A stretch of 64,000 bases of DNA from Chryseobacterium mulctrae (GTDB taxonomy: Bacteria > Bacteroidota > Bacteroidia > Flavobacteriales > Weeksellaceae): the NCBI RefSeq assembly GCF_006175945.1, contig NZ_VAJL01000001.1, positions 4,659,001 through 4,723,000 on the forward strand. Direction: 5' to 3'. The notes beneath the pieces are model-generated. The model saw only the letters and a program-made list of their open reading frames with translations, did no database searches and was not told where the DNA came from. Below are positions 10,718 to 19,349 of this stretch, piece by piece (positions within the stretch are counted from its first letter, which is position 1; each line of letters starts with the position of its first letter). The translations under genes and the position numbers were made by a program.

Positions 10718-11911
10718 ATGAATAAACTTTCAGACAGAGTAAACAGGTTAGGTTACTCGCAGACATTCGTCATGTCAAACAAAGCTAGAGAGATGAAAGC
10801 CAGCGGAATAGATGTAATTTCTTTAACATTAGGCGAACCGGATTTCGACGTTCCCGATAATATCAAAGAAGCTGCTTTTACAGCAATCAATGAAAATTAC
10901 AGCCACTACTCTCCTGTTCCGGGATTTTTAGAACTTCGTCAGGCGATTTCTGAAAAATTAAAAAGAGACAATCAACTCGATTATAAACCGACACAAATCT
11001 GTGTTTCAAACGGAGCTAAACAAGCTATTATTAATGTTTTAGCAGCTATTATCAATGATGGAGATGAAGTAATCCTTCCTACCCCTTTTTGGGTAAGCTA
11101 TGATGAAATGGTAAAAATGATGGGCGGAAATTCTGTAATGCTTCCAACTTCTTACGTTACTGATTTTAAAATCACTGCAGAACAGCTTGAAGAAGCAATT
11201 AACGAAAAAACAAAAGCTATTCTTTTCAGCTCGCCTTGCAATCCTTCAGGTGGATATTATACGTATGATGAGTTGAAATCTTTAGCGAAAGTGATTGCTA
11301 AATATCCTCATGTTACGGTAATTTCCGACGAAATTTACGAATACATCAATTACGAGACTAAAACGACATCTATCGCTCAGTTTCCTGAAGTGTATGAGCA
11401 AACCGCAGTGATCAACGGAATGTCTAAAGCTTTTGCAATGACAGGTTGGAGAATCGGTTATTCTGCTTGTCCGGAATGGTTGGCAAAAGCTTGTGAAAAA
11501 ATTCAGGGACAAATGACGAGCGGAGCGAATACTGTTGCTCAGAGAGCTTCAATTGTTGCTTTAAAGACCGATCCTTCAGAATATAAATACATGATTGATG
11601 CATTTAAGCAAAGAAGAAATCTGGTATTTGATTTAATGAAAGAAATTCCCGGATTTAAATTGCTTTTACCAAAGGCTGCTTTTTATTTCTTCCCAGATAT
11701 TTCTCATTACATCGGAAAAACGCTAGACGGAACTGAAATAAAAGATGCAGATGATTTTGCAATGTTTATTTTAGAAAATGCTCATGTAGGTTGTGTTGGC
11801 GGAGTTTCATTTGGAAGTCCGGAATGTATCAGATTTTCTTATGCAGCTTCTGAAGAAGATTTAAGAGAAGCGATGAGAAGAATAAAAGTATTATTAGAAA
11901 AATTTAATTAA
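10718..11911 (+). CDS. Class I/II pyridoxal-phosphate aminotransferase, aspartate aminotransferase type
   Basis: The 397-aa protein has the fold-type I aminotransferase signatures: SLTLGEPDFDVP at the N terminus, SNGAKQAI, SPCNPSGGYY, SDEIYEYINY and the PLP-lysine segment NGMSKAFAMTGWRIGY. These match the Ibeta aspartate aminotransferase subgroup, which transfers the amino group between aspartate and 2-oxoglutarate; prephenate activity is also known in it. I start at the ATG at 10718 (MNKLSDRVNRLGYS) because a TTG start at 10694 would overlap the promoter box. The next gene starts 8 bp after its stop, so the M16 protease is probably co-transcribed. Confidence 0.88.
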   Translation: MNKLSDRVNRLGYSQTFVMSNKAREMKASGIDVISLTLGEPDFDVPDNIKEAAFTAINENYSHYSPVPGFLELRQAISEKLKRDNQLDYKPTQICVSNGAKQAIINVLAAIINDGDEVILPTPFWVSYDEMVKMMGGNSVMLPTSYVTDFKITAEQLEEAINEKTKAILFSSPCNPSGGYYTYDELKSLAKVIAKYPHVTVISDEIYEYINYETKTTSIAQFPEVYEQTAVINGMSKAFAMTGWRIGYSACPEWLAKACEKIQGQMTSGANTVAQRASIVALKTDPSEYKYMIDAFKQRRNLVFDLMKEIPGFKLLLPKAAFYFFPDISHYIGKTLDGTEIKDADDFAMFILENAHVGCVGGVSFGSPECIRFSYAASEEDLREAMRRIKVLLEKFN

Positions 11912-11919
11912 AAACAACC

Positions 11920-14859
11920 ATGAATTTATTTAAAAAATTAACGATTGTAACCAGTATTGCTGCGGCAAGTTTTTGTGGTTATGCTCAAGCTCAGGATTTT
12001 CAATGGAAAGAAGCCAAATCAAATGGATACACGTATAAATATGTAACCAACGATCCTACTTCTGCAAGATATTACAAACTTAAAAACGGACTTACCGTAA
12101 TTTTAAGTGCAACCAATAAAGAACCGAGGATTCAGACTTATATTGCTACAAAAGCAGGTAGTAAAACCGATCCGGCAAGTCATACCGGTCTTGCGCATTA
12201 TCTGGAACACATGCTCTTTAAAGGAACTGATAAGTTTGGATCGAAAGACTGGGCAAAAGAAAAACCTCTTTTAGATAAAGTTGATGCTCTTTACGAAAAG
12301 TACAACCAGACAAAAGATGAAGCCAAAAGAAAAGAAATTTATAAAGAAATAGATAAAGTTTCGGGAGAAGCTGCAAACTATGCCATTGCCAATGAATACG
12401 ACAAAATGATGGCAGGAATGGGAGCAGATGGAACGAATGCATTTACATCTTTCGAACAGACCGTTTATGTAGAAGATATTCCTGCGAATGCAGTTGATAA
12501 ATTTTTGGCAGTGCAGTCAGAACGTTTCAGGGCACCTGTTTTAAGGCTTTTCCATACAGAACTTGAGGCAGTTTACGAGGAGAAAAACAGAAGTTTAGAT
12601 GACGATACCGACAAAGTTTATGATAAAATGTTTGAGACCTTGTTCCCGAATAACAACTATGGTAAGCAAACGACCATCGGAACGATCGAACATTTGAAAA
12701 ACCCTTCTTTAAAAGCAATTAGAGAATATTACAACAATTATTACGTTCCCAATAATATGGGAGTGATCATGTCGGGAGATTTTAATCCGGATGAGATGAT
12801 TGCTAAAATTGATAAGGCTTTTTCTTACATGAAGTCTAAAGCTATTCCAAGCTACGTTGTCGGACAAGAAAAGCCAATTGCATCACCCATTTTAAAAGAA
12901 GTTGTAGGTCCTAATCCTGAAAGTGTAATGATGGGATTCAGATTTCCCGGAGCGACGACCAAAGACGCTAGACTTTTAACTTTAGTAGGAAATATGCTGA
13001 CCAATGGACAAGCCGGATTAATTGACCTGGATCTTGTAAAAAAACAAAAACTTTTGGCAGCTTATGCTTTTCCGTATGTTTTAAAAGATTATTCGGTATT
13101 GCTTTTACAAGGCAGACCAACTGAAGGTCAATCGTTGGACGAAGTGAAGAATCTTCTTCTTCAGGAAATTGAAAAACTTAGAAAAGGTGAATTTTCGGAT
13201 GATCTAATTCAGTCTATCGTTAATAATGAGAAGAAAAACATCATTCAGAAAGATGAAAAATATTCTTCCAGAGCAAGTATTTTGATGGATGAATTTACTT
13301 CTGATATCGATCACAAAGCTTCATTAGAATATTTAGAAGAAATCTCTAAGCTGACGAAAAAAGAGATTATGGATTTTGCGTCTAAATATCTTCAGAATAA
13401 CAATTATGTTGCGATCTATAAGAAAAAAGGCGAAGATAAAAGCATTGTAAAAGTAGATAAGCCAACCATCACACCGGTTTCGGTAAACAGAGAAGATCAG
13501 TCTCCGTTCTTGAAGAAAGTCGATGAGATGCCGGAAAATAACATTTTTCCGGTTTGGTTAAATTTCGAAAAAGACATTGAGAAGAGCAAAGTAAAAAGTG
13601 TAGATGTTCTTTCTGTAACAAACACAGATAATGATCTTTTCAGACTATACTATTACTTCGATTCAGGAAAATGGAACAACAAAATGCTTCCTTTGGCTGC
13701 AGAATATTTACAGTATTTAGGAACAAAGAATAAGTCTTCTGAAGCGATAAGTAAAGAGTTTTACAAACTGGCTTCAAGTTTTAACATAAGCGCCGGAAAC
13801 GAAGAAACTTATGTAACACTGGAAGGTTTAAATGAAAATTTTGACAAAACTGCAGATTTATTTGAAGATTTAATTAAAAATTGTGTAGCAGACCAAAAAG
13901 CTTTAGATTCTTATAAAACAAGATTGAAAAAAGCGAGAGCCAATGCAAAACAGAATAAGGGAATAATTATGAGCGGGCTAAGAAGTTATGCTCAGTATGG
14001 TTCTCAAAACCCTTTCAATAATGTTCTAACTGATGCGGAATTAGATGCTTTAAAAGCGGAAGATTTGGTGAATATTCTTCATGATTTATTTAATTTTAAA
14101 CATAAAATCCTTCACTACGGGCCAAAATCGGCACACGGAGTTTCATCTTCTTTAACTTTGATCCACAAAGTTCCGGCAACATTGAAAGAAATGCCGAAAT
14201 CTAAAACTTTTACCCAGGTTTCGACTGATAAAAATAAAGTTTTGTTTGCCAATTATGATATGGTACAAGCTGAAGTTTTCTGGGTAAGGAATGCGGATAA
14301 TTACAATCCAAACCTTAGTCCTACAATAAGCTTGTTTAATAATTATTTTGGAGGCGAAATGGGTTCTATCGTTTTCCAGACAATAAGAGAATCTAAAGCT
14401 TTGGCATATTCTACTTATGCATATTTTGGTCAGCCAAACAAAAAAGATGATAAAAATATGATTATGGCTTATGTAGGAACTCAGGCAGATAAACTGAATG
14501 AATCTACAACAGCAATGAACGAGCTTTTAACAACTCTTCCAAAATCTGAGCAGTTATTTGAAACTGCAAAAAGCGGATTAAGAAAAACAATTGCTGCAGA
14601 AAGAATTACCCAGGACGGAATTATTTTCTCTTATTTATCAGCTCAAAAATTAGGTCTTGATTATGACAGAAGGAAGAATGTTTATGAACAGTCTCCGAAA
14701 CTAAGTTTGGCGGACATCAATACTTTCCATGATTCTGAAATGAAAGGGAAAAATTACACTTACTGTCTTGTCGCTGCACAAGATAAAGTGAAAGATGAAG
14801 ATTTGCTGAAATTAGGCGAACTTAAAAAGTTAAGTCTTACAGAAATATTCGGTTATTAA
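11920..14859 (+). CDS. Secreted M16-family zinc metallopeptidase, two-repeat form
   Basis: The 979-aa protein has a signal peptide ending ...AQAQ and two M16 (insulinase/pitrilysin-like) halves. The inverted zinc motif HxxEH is His93-Tyr-Leu-Glu-His97 and the distal glutamate is in AVYEEKNRSLDDD about 80 residues later. The second half lacks HxxEH, as in other full-length M16 enzymes where it closes the chamber. GGEMGSIVFQTIRESKALAYS is the typical R/Y substrate segment of the second half. It probably degrades peptides in the periplasm. It follows the aminotransferase by 8 bp and ends at a terminator. Confidence 0.88.
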   Translation: MNLFKKLTIVTSIAAASFCGYAQAQDFQWKEAKSNGYTYKYVTNDPTSARYYKLKNGLTVILSATNKEPRIQTYIATKAGSKTDPASHTGLAHYLEHMLFKGTDKFGSKDWAKEKPLLDKVDALYEKYNQTKDEAKRKEIYKEIDKVSGEAANYAIANEYDKMMAGMGADGTNAFTSFEQTVYVEDIPANAVDKFLAVQSERFRAPVLRLFHTELEAVYEEKNRSLDDDTDKVYDKMFETLFPNNNYGKQTTIGTIEHLKNPSLKAIREYYNNYYVPNNMGVIMSGDFNPDEMIAKIDKAFSYMKSKAIPSYVVGQEKPIASPILKEVVGPNPESVMMGFRFPGATTKDARLLTLVGNMLTNGQAGLIDLDLVKKQKLLAAYAFPYVLKDYSVLLLQGRPTEGQSLDEVKNLLLQEIEKLRKGEFSDDLIQSIVNNEKKNIIQKDEKYSSRASILMDEFTSDIDHKASLEYLEEISKLTKKEIMDFASKYLQNNNYVAIYKKKGEDKSIVKVDKPTITPVSVNREDQSPFLKKVDEMPENNIFPVWLNFEKDIEKSKVKSVDVLSVTNTDNDLFRLYYYFDSGKWNNKMLPLAAEYLQYLGTKNKSSEAISKEFYKLASSFNISAGNEETYVTLEGLNENFDKTADLFEDLIKNCVADQKALDSYKTRLKKARANAKQNKGIIMSGLRSYAQYGSQNPFNNVLTDAELDALKAEDLVNILHDLFNFKHKILHYGPKSAHGVSSSLTLIHKVPATLKEMPKSKTFTQVSTDKNKVLFANYDMVQAEVFWVRNADNYNPNLSPTISLFNNYFGGEMGSIVFQTIRESKALAYSTYAYFGQPNKKDDKNMIMAYVGTQADKLNESTTAMNELLTTLPKSEQLFETAKSGLRKTIAAERITQDGIIFSYLSAQKLGLDYDRRKNVYEQSPKLSLADINTFHDSEMKGKNYTYCLVAAQDKVKDEDLLKLGELKKLSLTEIFGY

Positions 14860-14865
14860 AACTAG

Positions 14866-14893
14866 AAAGAGCTTCGAAAGAGGCTCTTTTTTT
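14866..14893 (+). terminator. Terminator after the M16 peptidase gene
   Basis: AAAGAGC (14866-14872) pairs with GCTCTTT (14883-14889), followed by a run of T. Confidence 0.75.
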
Positions 14894-14962
14894 ATTCAAT
14901 CTAAAAAACACTATTATAGATTTTATTTATCAATAAGTATTTTTTCAATAGATAAAACTGTG

Positions 14963-14970
14963 TATATTTG
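14963..14970 (+). promoter_or_regulatory. -7 promoter box of the peroxiredoxin operon
   Basis: TATATTTG matches TAnnTTTG and lies 36 bp before the peroxiredoxin start. The -33 region is a T-run without a clear TTG. Confidence 0.5.
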
Positions 14971-15006
14971 CACTGTAAAATTAATCAAATAAAAAATTAG
15001 AAAATT

Positions 15007-15639
15007 ATGTCTTTAGTAGGTAAAAAATTTCCAAACGTAACGATTGACGCAATGTCTGAAATGGGTGATGATCTTAGAATCAACATCTTTGAAGAAACTA
15101 CAAGAAACCAACAAAAAGTGCTTTTATTCTGGTACCCAAAAGATTTTACTTTTGTTTGCCCTACTGAGCTTCACGCATTTCAAGAAGCTTTAGGTGAGTT
15201 TGAAAAAAGAAACACTAAAGTAATCGGTGCTTCTTGTGATACAAACGAAGTACACTTTGCTTGGTTGAACGTTTCAAAAGACAACGGTGGTATTGAAGGA
15301 GTTACTTATCCGCTTTTAGCTGATACTCACAGACAATTGGCAAATTTATTAGATATTGTAGATCAGGATCTTGAATTTGACGAAGAAGGAAATGAGTATT
15401 TCACAGGTTCAAACGTAACGTACAGAGCAACTTATTTGATCGACGAAACAGGAAAAGTATTCCACGAGTCGGTAAATGATATGCCTCTAGGAAGAAACGT
15501 AAAAGAATATTTAAGATTGATCGATGCTTATACTCACGTTCAGAAGCACGGTGAAGTTTGCCCTGCAAACTGGGAAGAAGGTAAAGATGCAATGAAAGCT
15601 GACAGAACTTCTACTGCTGAATATTTAGCTAAAAATTAA
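15007..15639 (+). CDS. Typical 2-Cys peroxiredoxin (AhpC/TSA family)
   Basis: The 210-aa protein reduces hydrogen and organic peroxides in the cytoplasm. The peroxidatic cysteine is Cys51 in FVCPTELHAF and the resolving cysteine is Cys185 in EVCPANWEEG. Length and the FWYPKDFTF lead-in match the bacterial AhpC group. A thioredoxin-like gene follows on the same strand and may be its electron donor. Promoter box at 14963. Confidence 0.9.
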   Translation: MSLVGKKFPNVTIDAMSEMGDDLRINIFEETTRNQQKVLLFWYPKDFTFVCPTELHAFQEALGEFEKRNTKVIGASCDTNEVHFAWLNVSKDNGGIEGVTYPLLADTHRQLANLLDIVDQDLEFDEEGNEYFTGSNVTYRATYLIDETGKVFHESVNDMPLGRNVKEYLRLIDAYTHVQKHGEVCPANWEEGKDAMKADRTSTAEYLAKN

Positions 15640-15649
15640 TAAATTAAAT

Positions 15650-15770
15650 TAATATAACAATGTAGCAAAATATAATGTACCAATATAGCAATGTAGCAGT
15701 TTACCAATATTTTGGATCTGTTAAGTTTAATTGTTACACGGGTAAATTATTAGATTGCTACATTGTTTTT
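15650..15770 (+). repeat. Intergenic 8-nt periodic repeat inside a long imperfect hairpin with T-run
   Basis: Between the peroxiredoxin and thioredoxin genes, 8-nt units follow each other without gaps at about 15675-15707: aatgtacc, aatatagc, aatgtagc, agtttacc. Further copies (caatgtagca) lie just upstream. The inverse sequence TGCTACATTG near 15757-15767 is followed by eight T. GTTTACC also pairs with GGGTAAA. The whole could fold into an imperfect hairpin acting as an attenuator or terminator between the two genes, or be a dispersed intergenic repeat. Confidence 0.6.
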
Positions 15771-15789
15771 TTTTCTAAAAAAATAAACA

Positions 15790-16095
15790 ATGTATACAGA
15801 ATTAACAGAAGATACGTTACAAAATATCGTTAACGAAAACGAAAAAGTAGTGGTACAATACGGCGCAACATGGTGCGGTAACTGCAGAATCATGAAGCCT
15901 AAATTCAAAAAACTGGCAGCAGAAAATGACGCAATTCCTTTTCTATATGTAGACGCTGAAAAATTACCTGAAAGCAGAAAATTAGCAAAAGTTGACAACT
16001 TACCTACTTTCGCAATTTTCAAAAATGGTGAATTGGTCAACCAAGTACAGTCTAACCAAGCTGAAAGTTTAATTAACTTATTTAATGAATTGTAA
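15790..16095 (+). CDS. Thioredoxin-family protein
   Basis: The 101-aa single-domain thioredoxin has the active site Trp-Cys29-Gly-Asn-Cys32 (WCGNC rather than the usual WCGPC) and the cis-proline segment NLPTFAIFKNG. It likely reduces disulfides in the cytoplasm, plausibly the upstream peroxiredoxin. The next gene starts 2 bp after its stop. Confidence 0.85.
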   Translation: MYTELTEDTLQNIVNENEKVVVQYGATWCGNCRIMKPKFKKLAAENDAIPFLYVDAEKLPESRKLAKVDNLPTFAIFKNGELVNQVQSNQAESLINLFNEL

Positions 16096-16097
16096 TT

Positions 16098-16346
16098 ATG
16101 AAATTACCAGTAATCAGACAGTTTTATCAAAACCAAACTCCGGAAAATTTAGAAAAAACTTTAGAGGTTTTAGAATCTTTCACTGAGTTTAGAGGAACTA
16201 CAGAAGAAGACATGAATGTTGCAGGTGAATTGATTACCAATATTTGCGGCGCTTTGGAAGTTCATGCCAACGTACAAAACGGAATGAGTGAAAAAGATGC
16301 TTTAAACTCTTTTGCTCAAAAGGTTTTAGGATCAATTGATAAGTAA
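16098..16346 (+). CDS. Small conserved Bacteroidota protein (DUF6952-like)
   Basis: The 82-aa protein, MKLPVIRQFYQNQTP onward, is predicted alpha-helical and soluble, with one cysteine (NICGALEVHA). It sits 2 bp behind the thioredoxin gene, an arrangement I recall as conserved in flavobacteria. Function unknown; a redox-related role is suggested only by the operon. Confidence 0.6.
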   Translation: MKLPVIRQFYQNQTPENLEKTLEVLESFTEFRGTTEEDMNVAGELITNICGALEVHANVQNGMSEKDALNSFAQKVLGSIDK

Positions 16347-16350
16347 TATT

Positions 16351-16447
16351 TAAACACTAATTCCACGAATGTTTTTTCACTAATTTGCACAAATATTTAA
16401 TTTAAAAATTGTGTTATTTGTGAGTAAATTAGTGATATTTGTGTTTA
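16351..16447. repeat. Nested inverted repeat, flavobacterial intergenic (REP-like) element
   Basis: TAAACAC (16351-16357) pairs with GTGTTTA (16441-16447). Inside them CACTAATTT (16378-16386) pairs with AAATTAGTG (16426-16434). The nested arms make a long imperfect hairpin with no coding content. Such CACTAATT-type repeats look like dispersed intergenic elements; copy number elsewhere cannot be seen here. Confidence 0.55.
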
Positions 16448-16462
16448 AAAACACCAAAAATA

Positions 16463-16493
16463 AAATCCCGATGAAAAGACATCAGGATTTTTT
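16463..16493. terminator. Terminator between the convergent DUF6952-like and Bax-inhibitor genes
   Basis: AAATCC-c-GATG and CATC-a-GGATTT (16463-16490) form a stem with one internal mismatch, followed by T. Confidence 0.7.
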
Positions 16494-16563
16494 GGGTTTA
16501 TAAAAGTGAATTATAAAATTTTGATGAAACTCATAACTTATAATTCATCATTTTTCACTAAAA

Positions 16564-17253
16564 TTAGCTTCTTCTGCTCATTAAAATTCTTAAGATATAC
16601 CAGAATAATAGCATAATAGAGGCGAAAAGCTGTAAAGAAGCTCCAACGTACTGATCTGTTGTGTAAGAATCTTTCAGTTTACTTGTTTGATATAAAATTG
16701 TAATTGAAGCTAAGATCACCATTCCTACCGAGAACCAAAGTCCAAGATCAAAACCGAAAATCATTCCGGCAACAATTAATCCTAAAGCAATGAATCCTCC
16801 TATTGTAATAATATTTCTAAGGAATGAAAAATCTCTTTTAGAAGTAAAAGCTACCGCAGAAACTCCTGCAAACATAGCAATTGTAAGAGTTGCCGCCTGA
16901 AAAATTAATTGACCTGTATTGGGATAAGCCATCGCCATATACATCATCGGCAAAAAGATAATTGCCTGAAGCAAAGTATAAAGAGCAAGACCTAAATACT
17001 GAGTAGATCTGCTTTGAGCTAAAGACCATTTGTTTGCTAAAAAAGAAGCCAACCAAAATATCCCTAAAACCAAAAGCCAGCTATATTTCTGCCCAACCAT
17101 CATATACACTATTTCGCCCGGAACAACGGCTAATAAAACAGTTTCAACAGCAATAAATGCAAGAATTGCAAAAGCAACATGCAAATAGGTTTTTTTGTAA
17201 AAACTAGCCTTTTCTACATCCGAAGAATGCGCGACTAAAACATCTGTCATCAT
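16564..17253 (-). CDS. Bax inhibitor-1/YccA-family membrane protein
   Basis: The 229-aa protein has about seven membrane segments and the family's C-terminal pattern (ILYQTSKLKDSY... SLQLFASIMLLFWYILRIL). In bacteria these proteins form pH-sensitive calcium leaks or interact with FtsH (YccA). An N-terminal soluble stretch (about 20 residues) precedes the first segment. A secreted protein gene lies 29 bp upstream on the same strand. Confidence 0.8.
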   Translation of the reverse strand: MMTDVLVAHSSDVEKASFYKKTYLHVAFAILAFIAVETVLLAVVPGEIVYMMVGQKYSWLLVLGIFWLASFLANKWSLAQSRSTQYLGLALYTLLQAIIFLPMMYMAMAYPNTGQLIFQAATLTIAMFAGVSAVAFTSKRDFSFLRNIITIGGFIALGLIVAGMIFGFDLGLWFSVGMVILASITILYQTSKLKDSYTTDQYVGASLQLFASIMLLFWYILRILMSRRS

Positions 17254-17282
17254 AAGTTCTCTATTTATAATTTTAATTATTT

Positions 17283-17729
17283 CTAATTACTGTAATCCGG
17301 TTTTACACCAAGAATTTTACCGTCATTTTCAAAAATCACCGTAATCAAATCTCTCGGCGGATCATTTTTATCATCTGTATATTTATACTGAACCGAAGGA
17401 TAAGTCTGATTATCGGGTAGCTTTTGATATCCTGATTGATAAACCTCAGTCTTTCTTTCAAAGCTTATTCCGCCGGAAAGCCTCTGAATCATATTTTCAT
17501 CTACCAGACTCTTTACCTTTTCAGAAATCAGAGTTCCAACCGCTTGTTTATCTGCCGTTTTTAGAGCAGAAATAAATTTAGAGAATGACTGATTATACAA
17601 TTCAATTTTATCTTTGGGAATAGAGGCCGAAATATCCATTGGTGGATTTTGAACTTCCATTTTTTTCACCTCTTGTGCGAAAGCTGATGAAACCGAAAAC
17701 AGACACAGAGCAACGATTAATTTTTTCAT
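17283..17729 (-). CDS. Secreted protein of unknown function
   Basis: 148 aa with a clear signal peptide (MKKLIVALCLFSVSSAFAQ). The mature part (SKFISALKTADKQAVGTLIS...; ITVIFENDGKILGVKPDYSN) has the helix-then-strands flavour of NTF2-like/DUF3887 domains, but this is only an impression. It may share a transcript with the Bax-inhibitor gene 29 bp downstream. Confidence 0.55.
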   Translation of the reverse strand: MKKLIVALCLFSVSSAFAQEVKKMEVQNPPMDISASIPKDKIELYNQSFSKFISALKTADKQAVGTLISEKVKSLVDENMIQRLSGGISFERKTEVYQSGYQKLPDNQTYPSVQYKYTDDKNDPPRDLITVIFENDGKILGVKPDYSN

Positions 17730-17776
17730 TTTTATGAGATATTTAAATTTGGCTGACCTAATTTAAGCTAAATAAA

Positions 17777-18811
17777 TTAAATAACCTCCAAAAACTTCAT
17801 CGTATCTACATTATCTGCATAAGTATTCAATCCAGGATTTTGTGCTTCTCCGAATTGAATTGAATCAATTCCCAGCTCATTTTTAGCAACAACACACTGA
17901 ATATTTTCTTCATTTTCAGCAATAAAATCTTTCACTTCATCCAAAGAAGAATATCTGCTGAAATTAATCACAGAAAGCGGACTGAATAATTGAGCGTCTT
18001 CTTTCAACATTACAAAATTATTATCCCAGAATTTGTCCTGATTTAAAAGATAAACCGCTCTATTGTAATCGTAATTATTGGCGTATTTGTTATGATTAAT
18101 GATTTCTTTAAAGTCTAAGAAACTCTCAAACAATCTGTCGATTACAAAATCCTGCGGAATAAAAATTCGGGTCACATTTCTGCATCCTAAACCAAAATAC
18201 TGGAAAATATCATGAGCCAAAAGTTTCAGTTCTTCTTCCGTCTCATCACCTTTTAAAACAGCAATCGAGGTTCTGTTTTTACGGATAATGCTTAGATGAT
18301 TCTTAAAGTAATATTCCAGGTATCTTGCAGTATTATTGCTTCCTGTTGCAATTACAGCGTCAAAATTTTCTAATCTTTCTACAAATTCAAAATCAATTGT
18401 TTCCTCAGAAAATTCGTTCCATTTTTTAAGTAAAAAAGGAAGCATTGTTTTGTCTTTTGATGATAACTTGATCAAAGGAATGTGATTGCTTAAGATCACA
18501 GAGATCACATCATGTAATCCTACCAAAGGAATGTTTCCGGCAAGAATTAACCCTACTTTTTTTGAAGTTTTAGATGGTGAATAGTGTTGCAGCCATTCAT
18601 TTATATTTTCTTCTGTCAGCAATTCAGACCATTGCTTCAAAGCATATTTCTGATTATCAGCCGTAAACCACGGATTTTCAATTTCTGATTTCTTCAATAC
18701 TTGTTGAAATTCAACATCATTCTCATTATAATATTCAGAATTCTTTGCTAAAAACTCTTTTATATAAGCACTTAATTTATTTAGGCCTAAAACTCTACTT
18801 TCGATATTCAT
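17777..18811 (-). CDS. Acyl-CoA reductase, LuxC family
   Basis: The 344-aa protein shows the LuxC-type sequence VGLILAGNIPLVGLHDVISV near residue 88, VIATGSNNTARYLEYYF and FGLGCRNVTRIFIP, whose cysteine is the likely acyl-enzyme site. LuxC proteins reduce acyl-CoA or acyl-ACP to the aldehyde; in flavobacteria this gene is commonly next to the ferredoxin gene that is divergent here. No luciferase genes are present, so bioluminescence is not implied. Confidence 0.75.
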   Translation of the reverse strand: MNIESRVLGLNKLSAYIKEFLAKNSEYYNENDVEFQQVLKKSEIENPWFTADNQKYALKQWSELLTEENINEWLQHYSPSKTSKKVGLILAGNIPLVGLHDVISVILSNHIPLIKLSSKDKTMLPFLLKKWNEFSEETIDFEFVERLENFDAVIATGSNNTARYLEYYFKNHLSIIRKNRTSIAVLKGDETEEELKLLAHDIFQYFGLGCRNVTRIFIPQDFVIDRLFESFLDFKEIINHNKYANNYDYNRAVYLLNQDKFWDNNFVMLKEDAQLFSPLSVINFSRYSSLDEVKDFIAENEENIQCVVAKNELGIDSIQFGEAQNPGLNTYADNVDTMKFLEVI

Positions 18812-18870
18812 AATTACTGTAAAATTGGGGAATATTTTGTAATTTTGTGCAAATTTAAAAAAAATTAGCG

Positions 18871-19221
18871 ATGGCTATTAAAATAACTGATGAATGCATT
18901 AATTGTGGGGCTTGCGAACCAGAATGTCCAAACAATGCAATATATGAAGGAGCGGTAGATTGGAAAGCATCCGAGGGTACTGAACTTTCAGGAACTGTAA
19001 CTTTACCATCAGGTCTTACAGTTGACGCAGATGCACCACAGGAACCTGTGAGTGACGATGTTTATTTTATTGTAACAGATAAGTGTACAGAATGTAAAGG
19101 CTTCCATGAGGAGCCACAGTGTGCCGCGGTTTGCCCGGTAGATTGCTGTGTTCCTGATGAAGATCATGTAGAATCTGACGAAGCTTTGCTAAATAAAAAA
19201 GCTTTCTTACACGGTGAATAA
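18871..19221 (+). CDS. Ferredoxin with two 4Fe-4S clusters
   Basis: The 116-aa protein has CINCGACEPECP near the N terminus and CTECKGFHEEPQCAAVCPVDCC near the C terminus: eight or more cysteines in two CxxCxxC...CP sets. The insert between the last motif's cysteines is typical of this dicluster subgroup. It transfers electrons in the cytoplasm. Divergent from the LuxC-like gene, and followed by a strong terminator. Confidence 0.88.
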   Translation: MAIKITDECINCGACEPECPNNAIYEGAVDWKASEGTELSGTVTLPSGLTVDADAPQEPVSDDVYFIVTDKCTECKGFHEEPQCAAVCPVDCCVPDEDHVESDEALLNKKAFLHGE

Positions 19222-19227
19222 AAACTA

Positions 19228-19256
19228 CCGTCTCATAGATTATGAGACGGTTTTAT
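19228..19256 (+). terminator. Terminator after the ferredoxin gene
   Basis: CCGTCTCAT (19228-19236) pairs perfectly with ATGAGACGG (19242-19250), followed by TTTTATTTTA. Confidence 0.85.
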
Positions 19257-19349
19257 TTTATATTTAAATTAAATCTCTTCAAATAGTAATAATGAAACCG
19301 CAAATTTTCTCTATCTTGAGTAAAATTTGCAAAAACAACAAGTAAAATT

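Noticed and set aside
17777..18811. Bioluminescence (lux) locus
   Set aside because: Only the LuxC-like reductase is present; no luciferase subunits nearby, and this gene with a ferredoxin is common in non-luminous flavobacteria.
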